Source: Microcoleus vaginatus PCC 9802 (GTDB lineage: Bacteria; Cyanobacteriota; Cyanobacteriia; Cyanobacteriales; Microcoleaceae). From it: 64,000 nt of DNA. The number at the start of each line of letters is the position of its first letter. Within the stretch, counting starts at the first letter, position 1. Positions 36,876-45,500 of this stretch are shown one piece after another. The stretch spans positions 1,499,001 through 1,563,000 of the forward strand of contig CP031740.1 in the NCBI GenBank assembly GCA_022701275.1, written 5' to 3'. A program made the translations under genes and the position numbers. The notes beneath the pieces are model-generated. The model searched no databases and was not told where the DNA came from. It worked only from the letters and a program-made list of their open reading frames with translations.

Positions 36876-37913
36876 ATGGCTAAATATACCAGAATTTTAT
36901 CCATAGATGGAGGGGGAATTAGAGGGATTATTCCGGCGCAAGTTGTAGTTAGCATTGAGTCAATGCTGCAACAAAAAAGTGGCAACCCGGAGGCGAGAAT
37001 AGCTGACTATTTTGATTTAATCGCGGGTACAAGTGCGGGAGGAATTTTAACTTGCATCTATTTGTATCCTGACGCCAAAAATCCCACCAGACCTCGGTGG
37101 TCGGCCGAAGATGCTGTTAATTTTTCGATTGAGAGCGGCCGCGACGTTTTTAAGAGTTCATTGTGGCAAAAACTCAGATCTATAGACGGTTGGATAGATG
37201 AGAAATATCCCGGCGAGCGCTTAGAACAATTCTTATTGGAAAACTTTGGAGATTGCCAACTCAGCCAACTGCTGAAACCTTGTTTAATCTCCAGTTACGA
37301 CATCGAAAGGAGAAAAGCTCACTTTTTTGATCAAATAGATGCTAAACAATATCCAGCCGAAGACTATTTGATTAGAGATATCGCCAGAGCCACATCTGCA
37401 GCTCCCACTTTCTTTGAACCTACCAAAATCCGCTCTTTGACCAACGAACCCTACGCTTTAATTGACGGGGGAGTTTTCGCAAACAATCCCGCACTTTGTG
37501 CCTATGCAGAAGTTAGAAATAAATTCAGAATTCCCGACGATCGCCATGATAAAGGCCCGACAGCAAAAGATATGGTAATTTTATCGCTGGGGACAGGAGA
37601 AGCTCAGAAAAAATTTCCCTACGAAGAAGCGAAAAATTGGGGTCAAGTTGAGTGGGTTCAGCCTTTGATTAATATCATGATGACGGGAGTTGCTGAAACT
37701 GTAAATTATCAACTAATCCAAATTTATGATGCGGTTGAAAGACCCAATCAATATTTGAGAATTACTCCAGATTTGAGCCACGAAGAAGAGCCGCTGCCGA
37801 TTGATGATGCCTCGGAAGAGAAGATATCCGCACTGGTGAAAATTGGCAAGGCTCAAGCCGAAAAGTATAAGGAAAAGTTGGATAAGTTTATCGACTTATT
37901 ACTTGCGGAGTAG
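36876..37913 (+). CDS. Patatin-like phospholipase
   Basis: 345 residues. Lipid acyl hydrolase with a Ser-Asp dyad. The oxyanion-hole motif is SIDGGGIRGIIPA, the nucleophile Ser in AGTSAGGILT (about 52), and the Asp in ALIDGGVFANNP (about 195). No signal peptide, so cytosolic. It lies 78 bases after mtnB. Patatins also serve as CBASS effectors, but no cyclase or other defence partner is present here, so a general lipase role is more likely. Confidence 0.88.
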   Translation: MAKYTRILSIDGGGIRGIIPAQVVVSIESMLQQKSGNPEARIADYFDLIAGTSAGGILTCIYLYPDAKNPTRPRWSAEDAVNFSIESGRDVFKSSLWQKLRSIDGWIDEKYPGERLEQFLLENFGDCQLSQLLKPCLISSYDIERRKAHFFDQIDAKQYPAEDYLIRDIARATSAAPTFFEPTKIRSLTNEPYALIDGGVFANNPALCAYAEVRNKFRIPDDRHDKGPTAKDMVILSLGTGEAQKKFPYEEAKNWGQVEWVQPLINIMMTGVAETVNYQLIQIYDAVERPNQYLRITPDLSHEEEPLPIDDASEEKISALVKIGKAQAEKYKEKLDKFIDLLLAE

Positions 37914-38111
37914 TCCTAGGGTTTTAGATTTTAGATTTTAGATTGGGAAATGAGTGAGGATTACCACAGAATCAATCACTGCCAATCTAAAGTCTAAAAA
38001 GGTAGAGTACACCAACCGCAGGGCAAGCCGACTGAAAATATATGTTGACAAATCGTGCAATAATTGCTGTAGGATTGCCGAAAATCTCTATGTGGCAGTG
38101 CTTCGCCCTGT

Positions 38112-38577
38112 TTGCAATTAATTGCGAGCCCTCAGTCATTGGTTAAAAAATACCAAGAAAAGCGCGATCGACATTTAGATGAAACCTTCAATAACAGGTG
38201 GTTTCAAAGGTTTTTTGTGACGTTGTTCCTGGGCGACAAAGTGCTGCTACGCATACTAATCGGCAAAATTGACCGCCGCAAAATCATGGAACATTTAGTA
38301 ACAGTAGGCCTGGATTCTTTCCGATCCCTGCAGCTAATAGCCTTGTTTGGCGGCATGATTTTTACATTTCAATCAGCCAGAGAATTGGTGCGCTTTGGGG
38401 CGGTTGGGGTGATGGGAGGTGCTTTTGCGGTGGCATTTTGCGACGACGCTGGGCGGAGGCAAAGGAGTAGGCAAAGCTGCCACGGCGGCGGTGGTAACTT
38501 CTTGGGTGTTGATTTATGTGGCGGGTTTATGTTTATCGCTGTTGATGTTTCACGAGTTGGGAATTTCTAGAAGTTGA
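38112..38577 (+). pseudogene. MlaE/YrbE lipid ABC transporter permease with internal deletion
   Basis: The N-terminal part (LQLIALFGGMIFTFQSAREL, FGAVGVMGGAFAVAFC) matches the first membrane segments of the MlaE-type permease. At about 38441 the sequence jumps to the C-terminal end of the same family (TTLGGGKGVGKAATAAVVTS, WVLIYVAGLCLSLLMFH) in a different frame. About 130 codons between the two are gone and the frame is broken, so the gene is dead. The C-terminal frame stops at 38575-38577. Confidence 0.75.
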
Positions 38578-38698
38578 TAATCTTGGCGATTATAGCCGGA
38601 GTCAGGAGTCAAGATGCTTAAATATTAAGGGTTTGAACAATCATCAACGCCCTACGCCGCCAAGGCGACTGCTATAAAATCAACATGAAGATTTTTTA

Positions 38699-38776
38699 AA
38701 CCGCAGATGAAGGCAAATAAACGCTGATGCAATTTGATCAGCGTTTATTTGCCTTCATTCGCTGAGCTCTGCGGTT
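38699..38776. repeat. Large palindrome overlapping the 3' end of the SGNH hydrolase
   Basis: Inner arms 38709-38728 and 38737-38756 pair perfectly over 20 bases with an 8-base loop; outer arms AACCGCAGA (38699-38707) and TCTGCGGTT (38768-38776) pair too. An AACCGCAGAT...GCAGATAAAC relative lies at 61896-61941, so it belongs to a dispersed family. On the - strand it is followed by TTTAAAAAATC and may also end transcription. Confidence 0.8.
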
Positions 38777-40253
38777 TAAGACTCTCAACTTTAGATGGTA
38801 GATTGGAGAAAGGAGGGCGATACACTCGAATTGCCTGAATAGGCACTTTCCCATCTGTTTCGGGGACGATTTCGAGGATGTGTTTGGAGTTGCTCAAATT
38901 CTGAGCCAATGTTGTAGAATACTCGCGGCTTGCATCTGCAATTTGTGGAGGAACGTATGAATCAACAAACATTGGTCGCACCTGCCAGGAAATCTCAAAG
39001 CCTTTAGGCGTCGGTTTTTTAGAGTATTCATAAGAATTTTTCAGCCACCAGTTTCTCGGTTCAATCACGACGCGGCCAGAGTTTGAGACAAACATTTCGT
39101 CGTTTGTACCGCTGCCGTCGTAACCTGTTTTAGAACCTACAACGTCAAATTTAAACTTGCTGGCGTCGCTGTTAATCTCAGTAATTACGGCTTTCCAATC
39201 TTCGACGATTAGCGGTTTTTGGCTGGATACTTGGAGAATAGCGGGCCAAGGAACGCCAAGGCTAGCGCTAGGTCTGGTGATGCTGTAAAGTTCAGGAAAT
39301 TCTGAGGGTTTTTTGCCGTCGATCGCAATTCTAGCAGACACTGCCTTGCCGTTGAAGGTTTTATCGGCGATCGCATCTATTCTATTTCCTTCAAATTCTA
39401 AAACCAACTTGCCATCTTGCCACTTAACATCCCTGCCAACTGTATAGGTTTTCACTAAATCCTGCGGCGGTTGAAAAGAATTTGGCTTGTATCGCAGGTG
39501 CGGTTTTATAAGAGCAGCTAGGAGAAAATTTCCCCAATCATTGAGGTGAATTTCATCGTTCAATAGCTGTTTGGGCTGCAAGCGATGATCTTTCAAATAC
39601 CGCATCCAAGGTTCACGAATTTCGGCGATTTCGCAGCCGTATTTATCGGCTAACTCCGGCAGCCATTTAGTAGAATGAGTGTTGTGCCATTCGTATCGGC
39701 TGACTGAATTTGGATCGTCGCTGTTGCCTGTCGGCATCCAGTCGATGTGGTCTGAATGCAAGAGTATTTCGCTAGCAGTGCGGCTGCGGACATTGGCAAT
39801 TATGGCTTCGTAATCTTCACCGCCTCCGTAGACGTGAAAAATTAGCAAGTCTGGATAAAAAGGATACAAATCGTGTTCGCTGGGACGAATTAAAATCGGG
39901 GCGGCAAATCCTCCGATTGCCCGATTTTCCACAATCAAATCTGCATTGGGAAATCGCTGTCTCAAATCCTTCACTACATCTTTCCACCAATCTTGTTCTG
40001 TGATGGATTGACCGTAGAATAGGATACGCACTTGGCGGCGGTCTGTTGGAGTGCTAGCTGCAAGTAGCCCCATCGTCCTTTGAATCCTCGCTCCAAAAGT
40101 AGCATTATTTTCAATAGGAGCGGGTGGGGGGAATGGCGTATCAGCCGCTATTTTTTTGATGAGCGGAACTAACAGAAAGCTCAGACACAAAAAAAGCAGC
40201 CACAAGTAGCGATAAATCTTGAATTTTCTGCTATTTCCTTGGTGTTTTGCCAT
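38745..40253 (-). CDS. SGNH/GDSL-type esterase, membrane-anchored
   Basis: 502 residues from ATG 40253 (an upstream TTG at 40289 is less likely). Residues 13-37 form a hydrophobic signal-anchor (YLWLLFLCLSFLLVPLI), so the enzyme faces the periplasm or is secreted. The SGNH block I Ser is in LFYGQSITEQDWW (about 95), Gly and Asn blocks in ENRAIGGFAAPIL, and the block V Asp-His in NDEIHLNDWGN (about 250). The rest resembles a C-terminal carbohydrate-interacting module. Likely acts on acetylated or acylated polysaccharide. The last dozen codons and the stop lie within a 78-bp palindromic repeat. Confidence 0.75.
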   Translation of the reverse strand: MAKHQGNSRKFKIYRYLWLLFLCLSFLLVPLIKKIAADTPFPPPAPIENNATFGARIQRTMGLLAASTPTDRRQVRILFYGQSITEQDWWKDVVKDLRQRFPNADLIVENRAIGGFAAPILIRPSEHDLYPFYPDLLIFHVYGGGEDYEAIIANVRSRTASEILLHSDHIDWMPTGNSDDPNSVSRYEWHNTHSTKWLPELADKYGCEIAEIREPWMRYLKDHRLQPKQLLNDEIHLNDWGNFLLAALIKPHLRYKPNSFQPPQDLVKTYTVGRDVKWQDGKLVLEFEGNRIDAIADKTFNGKAVSARIAIDGKKPSEFPELYSITRPSASLGVPWPAILQVSSQKPLIVEDWKAVITEINSDASKFKFDVVGSKTGYDGSGTNDEMFVSNSGRVVIEPRNWWLKNSYEYSKKPTPKGFEISWQVRPMFVDSYVPPQIADASREYSTTLAQNLSNSKHILEIVPETDGKVPIQAIRVYRPPFSNLPSKVESLKPQSSANEGK

Positions 40254-40460
40254 TGTTTTATTTTTCCCTGTCCGTTTCACTTCGCTCAAGGCGACTGTGG
40301 GATGAATGCTACGCCTCTAATCAGTAGCTGTAGCGTGCTTATGGGCGCACCTCACGAGTAGCTGTAGTGTAGGCTGTATGGAAATATATTACCAAATTGA
40401 GCGCGACAAAAAGTGATATAATGCCAGCTAATTAATTGCAGAAGATCGATCGCACGTCAA

Positions 40461-40805
40461 ATGGATTACAAAACAGCCCGCAGTTTTCTGATCGACCAAG
40501 GAACCGCCCTGGAAACCAAGAAAAATCCCGACGCCTTCCTGATGCGTCTCAAACAAGGTCAGCCCCCCGTGCCCGGACAGGTGACATCGATTTTATTAGC
40601 TTTAAAAATATTGTTTGAAGGGCTGCAAGAATCTCCAATGCTCGATCGACAATTGATCTCGGCACTGCATTTACTGTCCGTAGAAGGTTTGCAGCAATTT
40701 GAAGCTGGACTCGGCAGAGGAGTTTCTTGGCCACCGCTGCTGAAGGAAGACTTAAATCGAATTGCGATCGCAGTCAAGAATATCTTTTCCGGCGTCTGGC
40801 AATAA
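40461..40805 (+). CDS. Conserved cyanobacterial protein of unknown function
   Basis: 114 residues, no membrane segment. The first part (MDYKTARSFLIDQGTALETK, NPDAFLMRLKQGQPPVPGQV) and the helix-rich remainder look like a folded all-helical protein. Similar short cyanobacterial proteins have sometimes been labelled dethiobiotin-synthetase-like, but no P-loop or other BioD motif is present, so that name should not be trusted. Function unknown. Confidence 0.65.
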   Translation: MDYKTARSFLIDQGTALETKKNPDAFLMRLKQGQPPVPGQVTSILLALKILFEGLQESPMLDRQLISALHLLSVEGLQQFEAGLGRGVSWPPLLKEDLNRIAIAVKNIFSGVWQ

Positions 40806-40962
40806 TTAGCTCGGCAACCACCGCTCCCGATACCCACCGCCAGCATACTCAACTATTTATCCATTTTTTGTAAAATTTTCTGTTAATTTTGCTACCTTTA
40901 CCCTCGAAGTGTGGCATCTTAATATAACAATCGGTTCTAACAAGCAATTGGAGAAACTACTC

Positions 40963-41211
40963 ATGAACGCAGAAGAAAAAGCTAGACAACTAATTGCACG
41001 AGAAAGGCAGCATAGCGAACACTTGCAAGACTCTATGCTCAACCGTTCTTCCCACGAGCTAGAAACACCTAGCGAAGGAATTGCTGAAGAAAAAGCCAGA
41101 GAATTAATGGCTCAAGAAAGGCAGCACAACGAACACCTGCACGACTCTATGTTAAGCCGTTCCTCCCAAGAGGTAGAGGCATCGAACGCACCCGACGACA
41201 CTCACAAATAA
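40963..41211 (+). CDS. Small protein with an internal tandem repeat, unknown function
   Basis: 82 residues from ATG 40963, with GGAG about 12 bases upstream. It consists of two copies of a 35-residue unit: AEEKARQLIARERQHSEHLQ then DSMLNRSSHE, and again AEEKARELMAQERQHNEHLH then DSMLSRSSQE. Highly charged, helical and without Cys or membrane segments. The frame opens 18 codons earlier, but the Shine-Dalgarno supports this ATG. No family recognised. Confidence 0.6.
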   Translation: MNAEEKARQLIARERQHSEHLQDSMLNRSSHELETPSEGIAEEKARELMAQERQHNEHLHDSMLSRSSQEVEASNAPDDTHK

Positions 41212-41465
41212 ATTTTGTTAACACAAGACTTACGCACACACACCAAGAAACCGGGTTTTTATACCATTTTTCATACCCTAACAAAGGGCTGTAAAAATGT
41301 TCTTGTGTAAACAGCCAGGTTTCTGCGTCCCGGAAGAGTTCAGTAGAGCAAAACTCAACTCAAATCGAGGAGAATTTTAGGTGCAATCAAAACAGCCCCT
41401 GCTCGGTTTGCAGGCGCTATCACAAATCTCCATGCGCCATATATAGCAATAGAAAATGCCAAGTT

Positions 41466-41666
41466 CTACTGCTCGCCCAAGCTTTCGAGGGATGCCAAAA
41501 GAGCTGGCAGTCCGGCCAAGGTAGCAGACACCAAAGCCTCATCTTTGTAAACTCGCGATCGGAGAATACTGGTACTTTTAGAGGCAGAGGTGAAAGAGTC
41601 TCGGCGTTGGGAATTTCCGGTTTCAACCCGCTCTAAATTTTTTGTTTCTCGGGTCACGCAAAACAT
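41466..41666 (-). CDS. Possible small protein, unknown function
   Basis: 66 residues, polar and Ser/Arg-rich at the start, a small hydrophobic helix near the end (ALVSATLAGLPALLASLESL). AGGA lies about 10 bases upstream of ATG 41666. No recognised family; could be a chance frame. Confidence 0.3.
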   Translation of the reverse strand: MFCVTRETKNLERVETGNSQRRDSFTSASKSTSILRSRVYKDEALVSATLAGLPALLASLESLGEQ

Positions 41667-41930
41667 AGCAGTATCCTCGCAGTATCGTCAATTAATCCCT
41701 AATATGCGCCCGTAAAATTTTTAAGGCTTTGCTGGATATTTTTATTATTACTCAGATAGGTAACAGAGATGAAATCATGAAATAATTATTCAGGATAGGC
41801 AGGGATAAACTTAAACCGTATAACAACTTTTATTAATTTCTTACACGGCGCTTTTGTTTAAGCCGATCGCCCACAGCGACTCAGCCACCAGGCAGCAAAA
41901 TCACCGATTTTACAAGAGGAACGCGGATCA

Positions 41931-42323
41931 ATGATGCTAACTCTTAGTCCACCAACAGTTATAAGTCAAATCAAGCCGACTGTCGAAATCTTGCGCGACG
42001 GAGACTACCGCTACCGAGACTCCTTTGCGATAGATCGACCTTTCAGAGAAGTCCAATTTCGCAAACAAGACAGATACATCACCGGCAGCGATTCAGACAA
42101 ACGCACTGGCAAAAGTTACTGCTTCCGGGGCATCCCCCAGCACAACAACATTATTAACATCACGGTAGCGATCGAAATTTCCCCAAAAACAGCCCAGAAA
42201 ACCGAGTGGAAATTAGCACCGGGAAACCCCATTAATTTCGACAAGCTTTATCCGCTGCAAGCTGGATCGGGATTAGAATTGTACAAATGTTTGACAGCAT
42301 TTTTACCCAAATTGAAGGATTAG
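41931..42323 (+). CDS. Hypothetical protein
   Basis: 130 residues, no recognised family. The centre is rich in charged residues (FREVQFRKQDRYITGSDSD, KRTGKSYCFRGIPQHNN), followed by beta-like stretches (IINITVAIEISPKTAQ). AGAGGA lies about 12 bases before the ATG. A second ATG follows immediately. No signal peptide or membrane segment. It converges with the GH104-like gene. Confidence 0.55.
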   Translation: MMLTLSPPTVISQIKPTVEILRDGDYRYRDSFAIDRPFREVQFRKQDRYITGSDSDKRTGKSYCFRGIPQHNNIINITVAIEISPKTAQKTEWKLAPGNPINFDKLYPLQAGSGLELYKCLTAFLPKLKD

Positions 42324-42431
42324 TTACTCGTTACTTCTTAGGGGTTATTTTTTAATCGCTTTGGCTTGTTAATAACCAATAACAGTCGTTAACAGTTAAC
42401 CGTCAACCATCAACAGCCAACATTTAACTCC

Positions 42432-43718
42432 CTAAGAACCAGCATTTTCCAATTCTTCCCGCAGCATTTCCCGGTAGACTTTCGGCAAACGAGAACTCAT
42501 AGAATTGTTCTCAATTCCATATCCCAAACTCGTCCAAGTTCCTGAAAGCATCCGCAATACCTCAGTTAATCTTTCCTGCCGCAACATCTCAGGAATATCA
42601 GCTTTCCAAAACTTGCGATCGCTCAACCAAGCATAAACCACAGCATCCTGATCTTCTGGTTCAAAACTGTAATCTTCCCAGAATAAAAAATTAGCACGAC
42701 GCGCCTGATAGCGCTTAGCCTTCTCCTTCCAAGTCGTAGTCAGAAATTGATACCTGCCCGCAGCGGTAGTACACTTGCCTCGATTCGGGCCATTAACAAT
42801 CTTCACGCACCAGTCAGGATGGCGGCTCAAATCTAATATATATTTGCCACCGTAAACAACGTGATAAGGGCGAGAAACATTCGACTCGCTAGCAGAAATA
42901 GTACGCATCAGCGCCCGAATGTAAGGATCGCCCGTTTTCATAGCCAGCGGCGGAAATTTTCCCACCCCGCTTACCGACTCCGACAACTGCTGATTTCCCC
43001 GCAAACTGTCAACCAAAAAAACACCGCCGCCAATCACAGCGCCGATTAAAAGTATAAATCCCAGGATTTGAATCTCTGATCGCCTCAGCAAACCTCTTTT
43101 TCGACGGCCCAATTTCTCAGATTCCAGCAAAGTCATTTCCATTTCCGAAATTTCGGCTAATTTGCGAGCCACCCGCATCCGGCGCACCCGAAAATCGTAT
43201 TGATATAGGGGGGCCGCTAACAGCGTTAAACTCGATAAAACCCCCGCCAATTTGAGCAGCCAGAAATCTAATTCACCCGCTATGGCAACATTTGTTAGAG
43301 TAGATATTCCTGCTAGTAACTGAGCCGGAGCGATCGATCGCGCGGGCCAATAAAAAATCGCAAGTTGCACCAACAGCGACAGATTAAAGGCAAAAAAAAT
43401 CACTACAACAGCATTCAAGCCTTCTCGCAAGTGCGATCGAATACCTGTGTGCCTGCGCTTGAACTTGCGCGCAACGCGCCAGCGCCCCGGCAGCATAATT
43501 AGTAAGGGATTTAAGATTTTGACGGCGAACAAGTGAAACACAAAAAACAAAGGCAACTGAATCAGCCAAGCCGCCAGCAGTAGAGTCAGAAAGCCGATAT
43601 CGTCGCTGACAAAAGGAATGCCCCTGCGAAGGACAAAACTAAAACTCTGAGCGAGAGCAAATGCCCTTAACCACGAAATCGGATAGGGGAACCAAGCTGG
43701 CCACTTGAGAGTTTTCAT
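42432..43718 (-). CDS. Membrane protein with C-terminal GH104-like muramidase domain
   Basis: 428 residues. The first 245 residues carry about five hydrophobic segments (PLFFVFHLFAVKILNPLLI, VVVIFFAFNLSLLVQLAIFY, FILLIGAVIGGGVFLVDSL). The last 150 residues resemble phage-type lysozyme/GH104 (MRTISASESNVSRPYHVVYG, DLSRHPDWCVKIVNGPNRGK, AAGRYQFLTTTWKEKA); the Glu in SASESN is the likely catalytic acid. This domain would face the periplasm and cut peptidoglycan. No holin or other phage gene is near. Membrane tethering of such a domain suggests a role in the host envelope rather than lysis. ATG start at 43718. Confidence 0.75.
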   Translation of the reverse strand: MKTLKWPAWFPYPISWLRAFALAQSFSFVLRRGIPFVSDDIGFLTLLLAAWLIQLPLFFVFHLFAVKILNPLLIMLPGRWRVARKFKRRHTGIRSHLREGLNAVVVIFFAFNLSLLVQLAIFYWPARSIAPAQLLAGISTLTNVAIAGELDFWLLKLAGVLSSLTLLAAPLYQYDFRVRRMRVARKLAEISEMEMTLLESEKLGRRKRGLLRRSEIQILGFILLIGAVIGGGVFLVDSLRGNQQLSESVSGVGKFPPLAMKTGDPYIRALMRTISASESNVSRPYHVVYGGKYILDLSRHPDWCVKIVNGPNRGKCTTAAGRYQFLTTTWKEKAKRYQARRANFLFWEDYSFEPEDQDAVVYAWLSDRKFWKADIPEMLRQERLTEVLRMLSGTWTSLGYGIENNSMSSRLPKVYREMLREELENAGS

Positions 43719-43798
43719 GCTGGGAGAACGAAATTTTAAGGGCGAATCGTAAAACTATTAAGATTTTGCCAGATTTGGCGATCGGAAAATTCTTGTAG

Positions 43799-43982
43799 GG
43801 TGCGTCAGCCCAAATCTTTGACCCAAATCACATCTTGCACCATTCTCGATAAGCCTTTTTTGGGCGGGCAGGATGCCCACCCCACAAGAAAATGCACTTT
43901 TTGTGGAACAGGCATCTTGCCTGTTCTTGACAATGGTGCAACATCTCAGATCCAAATCAAAGTGTTTTTGGTCTAACGCACC
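43799..43982. repeat. MITE-like element with imperfect terminal inverted repeats
   Basis: Ends 43799 (GGTGCGTCAGCCCAAA...) and 43982 (...GGTCTAACGCACC) are imperfect inverted copies over about 50 bases (CTTTGA and TTGCACCATT shared). Inside lie GGGCAGGATGCCCAC and GTGGAACAGGCATCTTGCC, the latter also found in the P-type ATPase gene and before ispG. Confidence 0.65.
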
Positions 43983-44005
43983 GAACCCAAGCGAGGCTAA
44001 TTCAA

Positions 44006-44665
44006 TCAAATCACACTGGCAAACAACTCCTCAAAACTCTTTTGCGGAGCCTCTGACTTCGCCACAATTTCCACAACCTTGTTGCGAGAAGTCGGCTGAA
44101 ACAGCGCCTCCACGCACACTTGGGCTACCTTGGTGCGGGGAATGCTGCTCTCAAACATTTTGTCGGCACCAGTCATGACGATCGCATCTGAATTATCCTC
44201 ATTTTTGAGACCGCCCGGACGGACGATCGTATAAGTTAAGCCGCTTTTTTGCAAATATTCCTCGGCTTGCTTCTTCCAAACCAGAATCAGCCAGAACAAA
44301 TTCAGCGGGTGAAAAAACTGAGAGACGCACAGAGAAGTCACAAGCACAAAATGCTCAATGCCCTTAGCCTTAGCTGCATCCACCAAATTTTTAGTACCTT
44401 CCAAATCCACCTTGTAAGGCGCTGTCGGGTCAAAACCAGGGGCCGCCCCTGTCGCGCACAGCAATACCGTACTATCGCCGATGGCATCGCCCAGGGAAGT
44501 TGCATTTAATACATCCCCAGTCACTAACTCAGCCTCCGGTGGTAAAATTTGTCTAGCTGTGTCTAGATTTCGGACTAAGGCGCGCACGGGAATACCTCGC
44601 TTGACCAATTCTGCGACGATGCGGCGGCCAGTCTGACCTGTGGCTCCTGCTACAAATGCTTTCAT
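44006..44665 (-). CDS. Atypical SDR, NAD(P)-binding protein
   Basis: 219 residues of the atypical SDR group. The nucleotide-binding motif is VAGATGQTGRRIVAELVKRG (residues 5-24), with VRALVRNLDTARQILPPEAE following. The catalytic Tyr/Lys motif of classical SDRs is replaced; YTIVRPGGLKNE is the typical proline-glycine turn of NmrA/Tic62-like members. A role in sensing NADPH or as a chaperone-like subunit is common for this group; the reaction is unknown. Confidence 0.8.
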   Translation of the reverse strand: MKAFVAGATGQTGRRIVAELVKRGIPVRALVRNLDTARQILPPEAELVTGDVLNATSLGDAIGDSTVLLCATGAAPGFDPTAPYKVDLEGTKNLVDAAKAKGIEHFVLVTSLCVSQFFHPLNLFWLILVWKKQAEEYLQKSGLTYTIVRPGGLKNEDNSDAIVMTGADKMFESSIPRTKVAQVCVEALFQPTSRNKVVEIVAKSEAPQKSFEELFASVI

Positions 44666-44786
44666 AAGTCGAGTTATGCTGAATTAGGGTAAGTTTTGTT
44701 ACTATCAATTTCTCAATTGTAGGGAGGAAACTCCCTTAACACATCCCCAACCCGATCGATTGGCGTGTATAACAGGAGAGCATACA

Positions 44787-45500
44787 ATGAGGCAGGATTC
44801 CGCTGAATATCAAACTGTTGAAGCTTCTGACGAAAATTACTACCCAGATGCGAGTTTCCGAGAGCCCGAAAGTGGAAGCGCGGATGCAGGAGAGGAAGTT
44901 GAGCCGATTTGGTTTCACACGCATTTTGAAGACAGCATGGAGATGTACGCCGATGCGGAGACGGTGGCCAACCATTTGAACAACCACAAGACTTGGTTTT
45001 GCCAGTGCGCTTCGCCGATGAAGGCCCAGCCGCTCGGAGAAAACGGCTATGATTTATTAATCGGGCGTTTTGGGGCTTTCGGCTACCGTGTTGAAGCGAG
45101 AATTGGTTTAGAGTTGCTGCCGCCTGACGCTGAAGGCTGCTATTTGATTAAGACTATTCCGGTTCCGGATTATACCTCGCCTGGGTATGAAGTGGATTTT
45201 CGATCGGCAATGAAGCTAGTGGAGATACCCTCTCAGGAGTTTGCCGCCGATTGGCCGAGCTCGGAACGTGCTAAGCTGCCGCCTGCGATTACCATTACTA
45301 CCTGGAAGCTGGATTTGGCTGTGGGGGTTTGCTTTCCCAAGTTTATTCGATCGATGTCTCAACCTTTAATAGAAAAAACCGGCGATGCGCTTTTGGAAAA
45401 AATCATCAAACAAGTTAACCGGCGCTTGACTTATAAAACTCAGGTTGTTTTTCACGAAAGTTTGGGCATTCCTTTTCCGAAAAATCCTAAGAAACATTAA
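44787..45500 (+). CDS. DUF1997 family protein
   Basis: 237 residues from ATG 44787, which has AGGAG about 9 bases upstream (an earlier TTG at 44760 is possible). Family of unknown function found in cyanobacteria and plastids. The sequence after a 40-residue acidic N-terminus shows FHTHFEDSMEMYADAETVAN, the NGYDLLIGRFGAFGYRVEA region and an amphipathic C-terminal helix. DUF1997 members have a START-like fold and may bind lipid or pigment. No neighbour suggests a partner. Confidence 0.7.
   Translation: MRQDSAEYQTVEASDENYYPDASFREPESGSADAGEEVEPIWFHTHFEDSMEMYADAETVANHLNNHKTWFCQCASPMKAQPLGENGYDLLIGRFGAFGYRVEARIGLELLPPDAEGCYLIKTIPVPDYTSPGYEVDFRSAMKLVEIPSQEFAADWPSSERAKLPPAITITTWKLDLAVGVCFPKFIRSMSQPLIEKTGDALLEKIIKQVNRRLTYKTQVVFHESLGIPFPKNPKKH

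Noticed and set aside
36876..37913. Patatin as a CBASS or other defence effector
   Set aside because: No nucleotidyl cyclase, HORMA or other defence gene lies nearby; neighbours are methionine salvage genes and a dead lipid permease.
40461..40805. Dethiobiotin synthetase
   Set aside because: The protein is far too short and has no P-loop; the name seen for relatives is probably a propagated misannotation.
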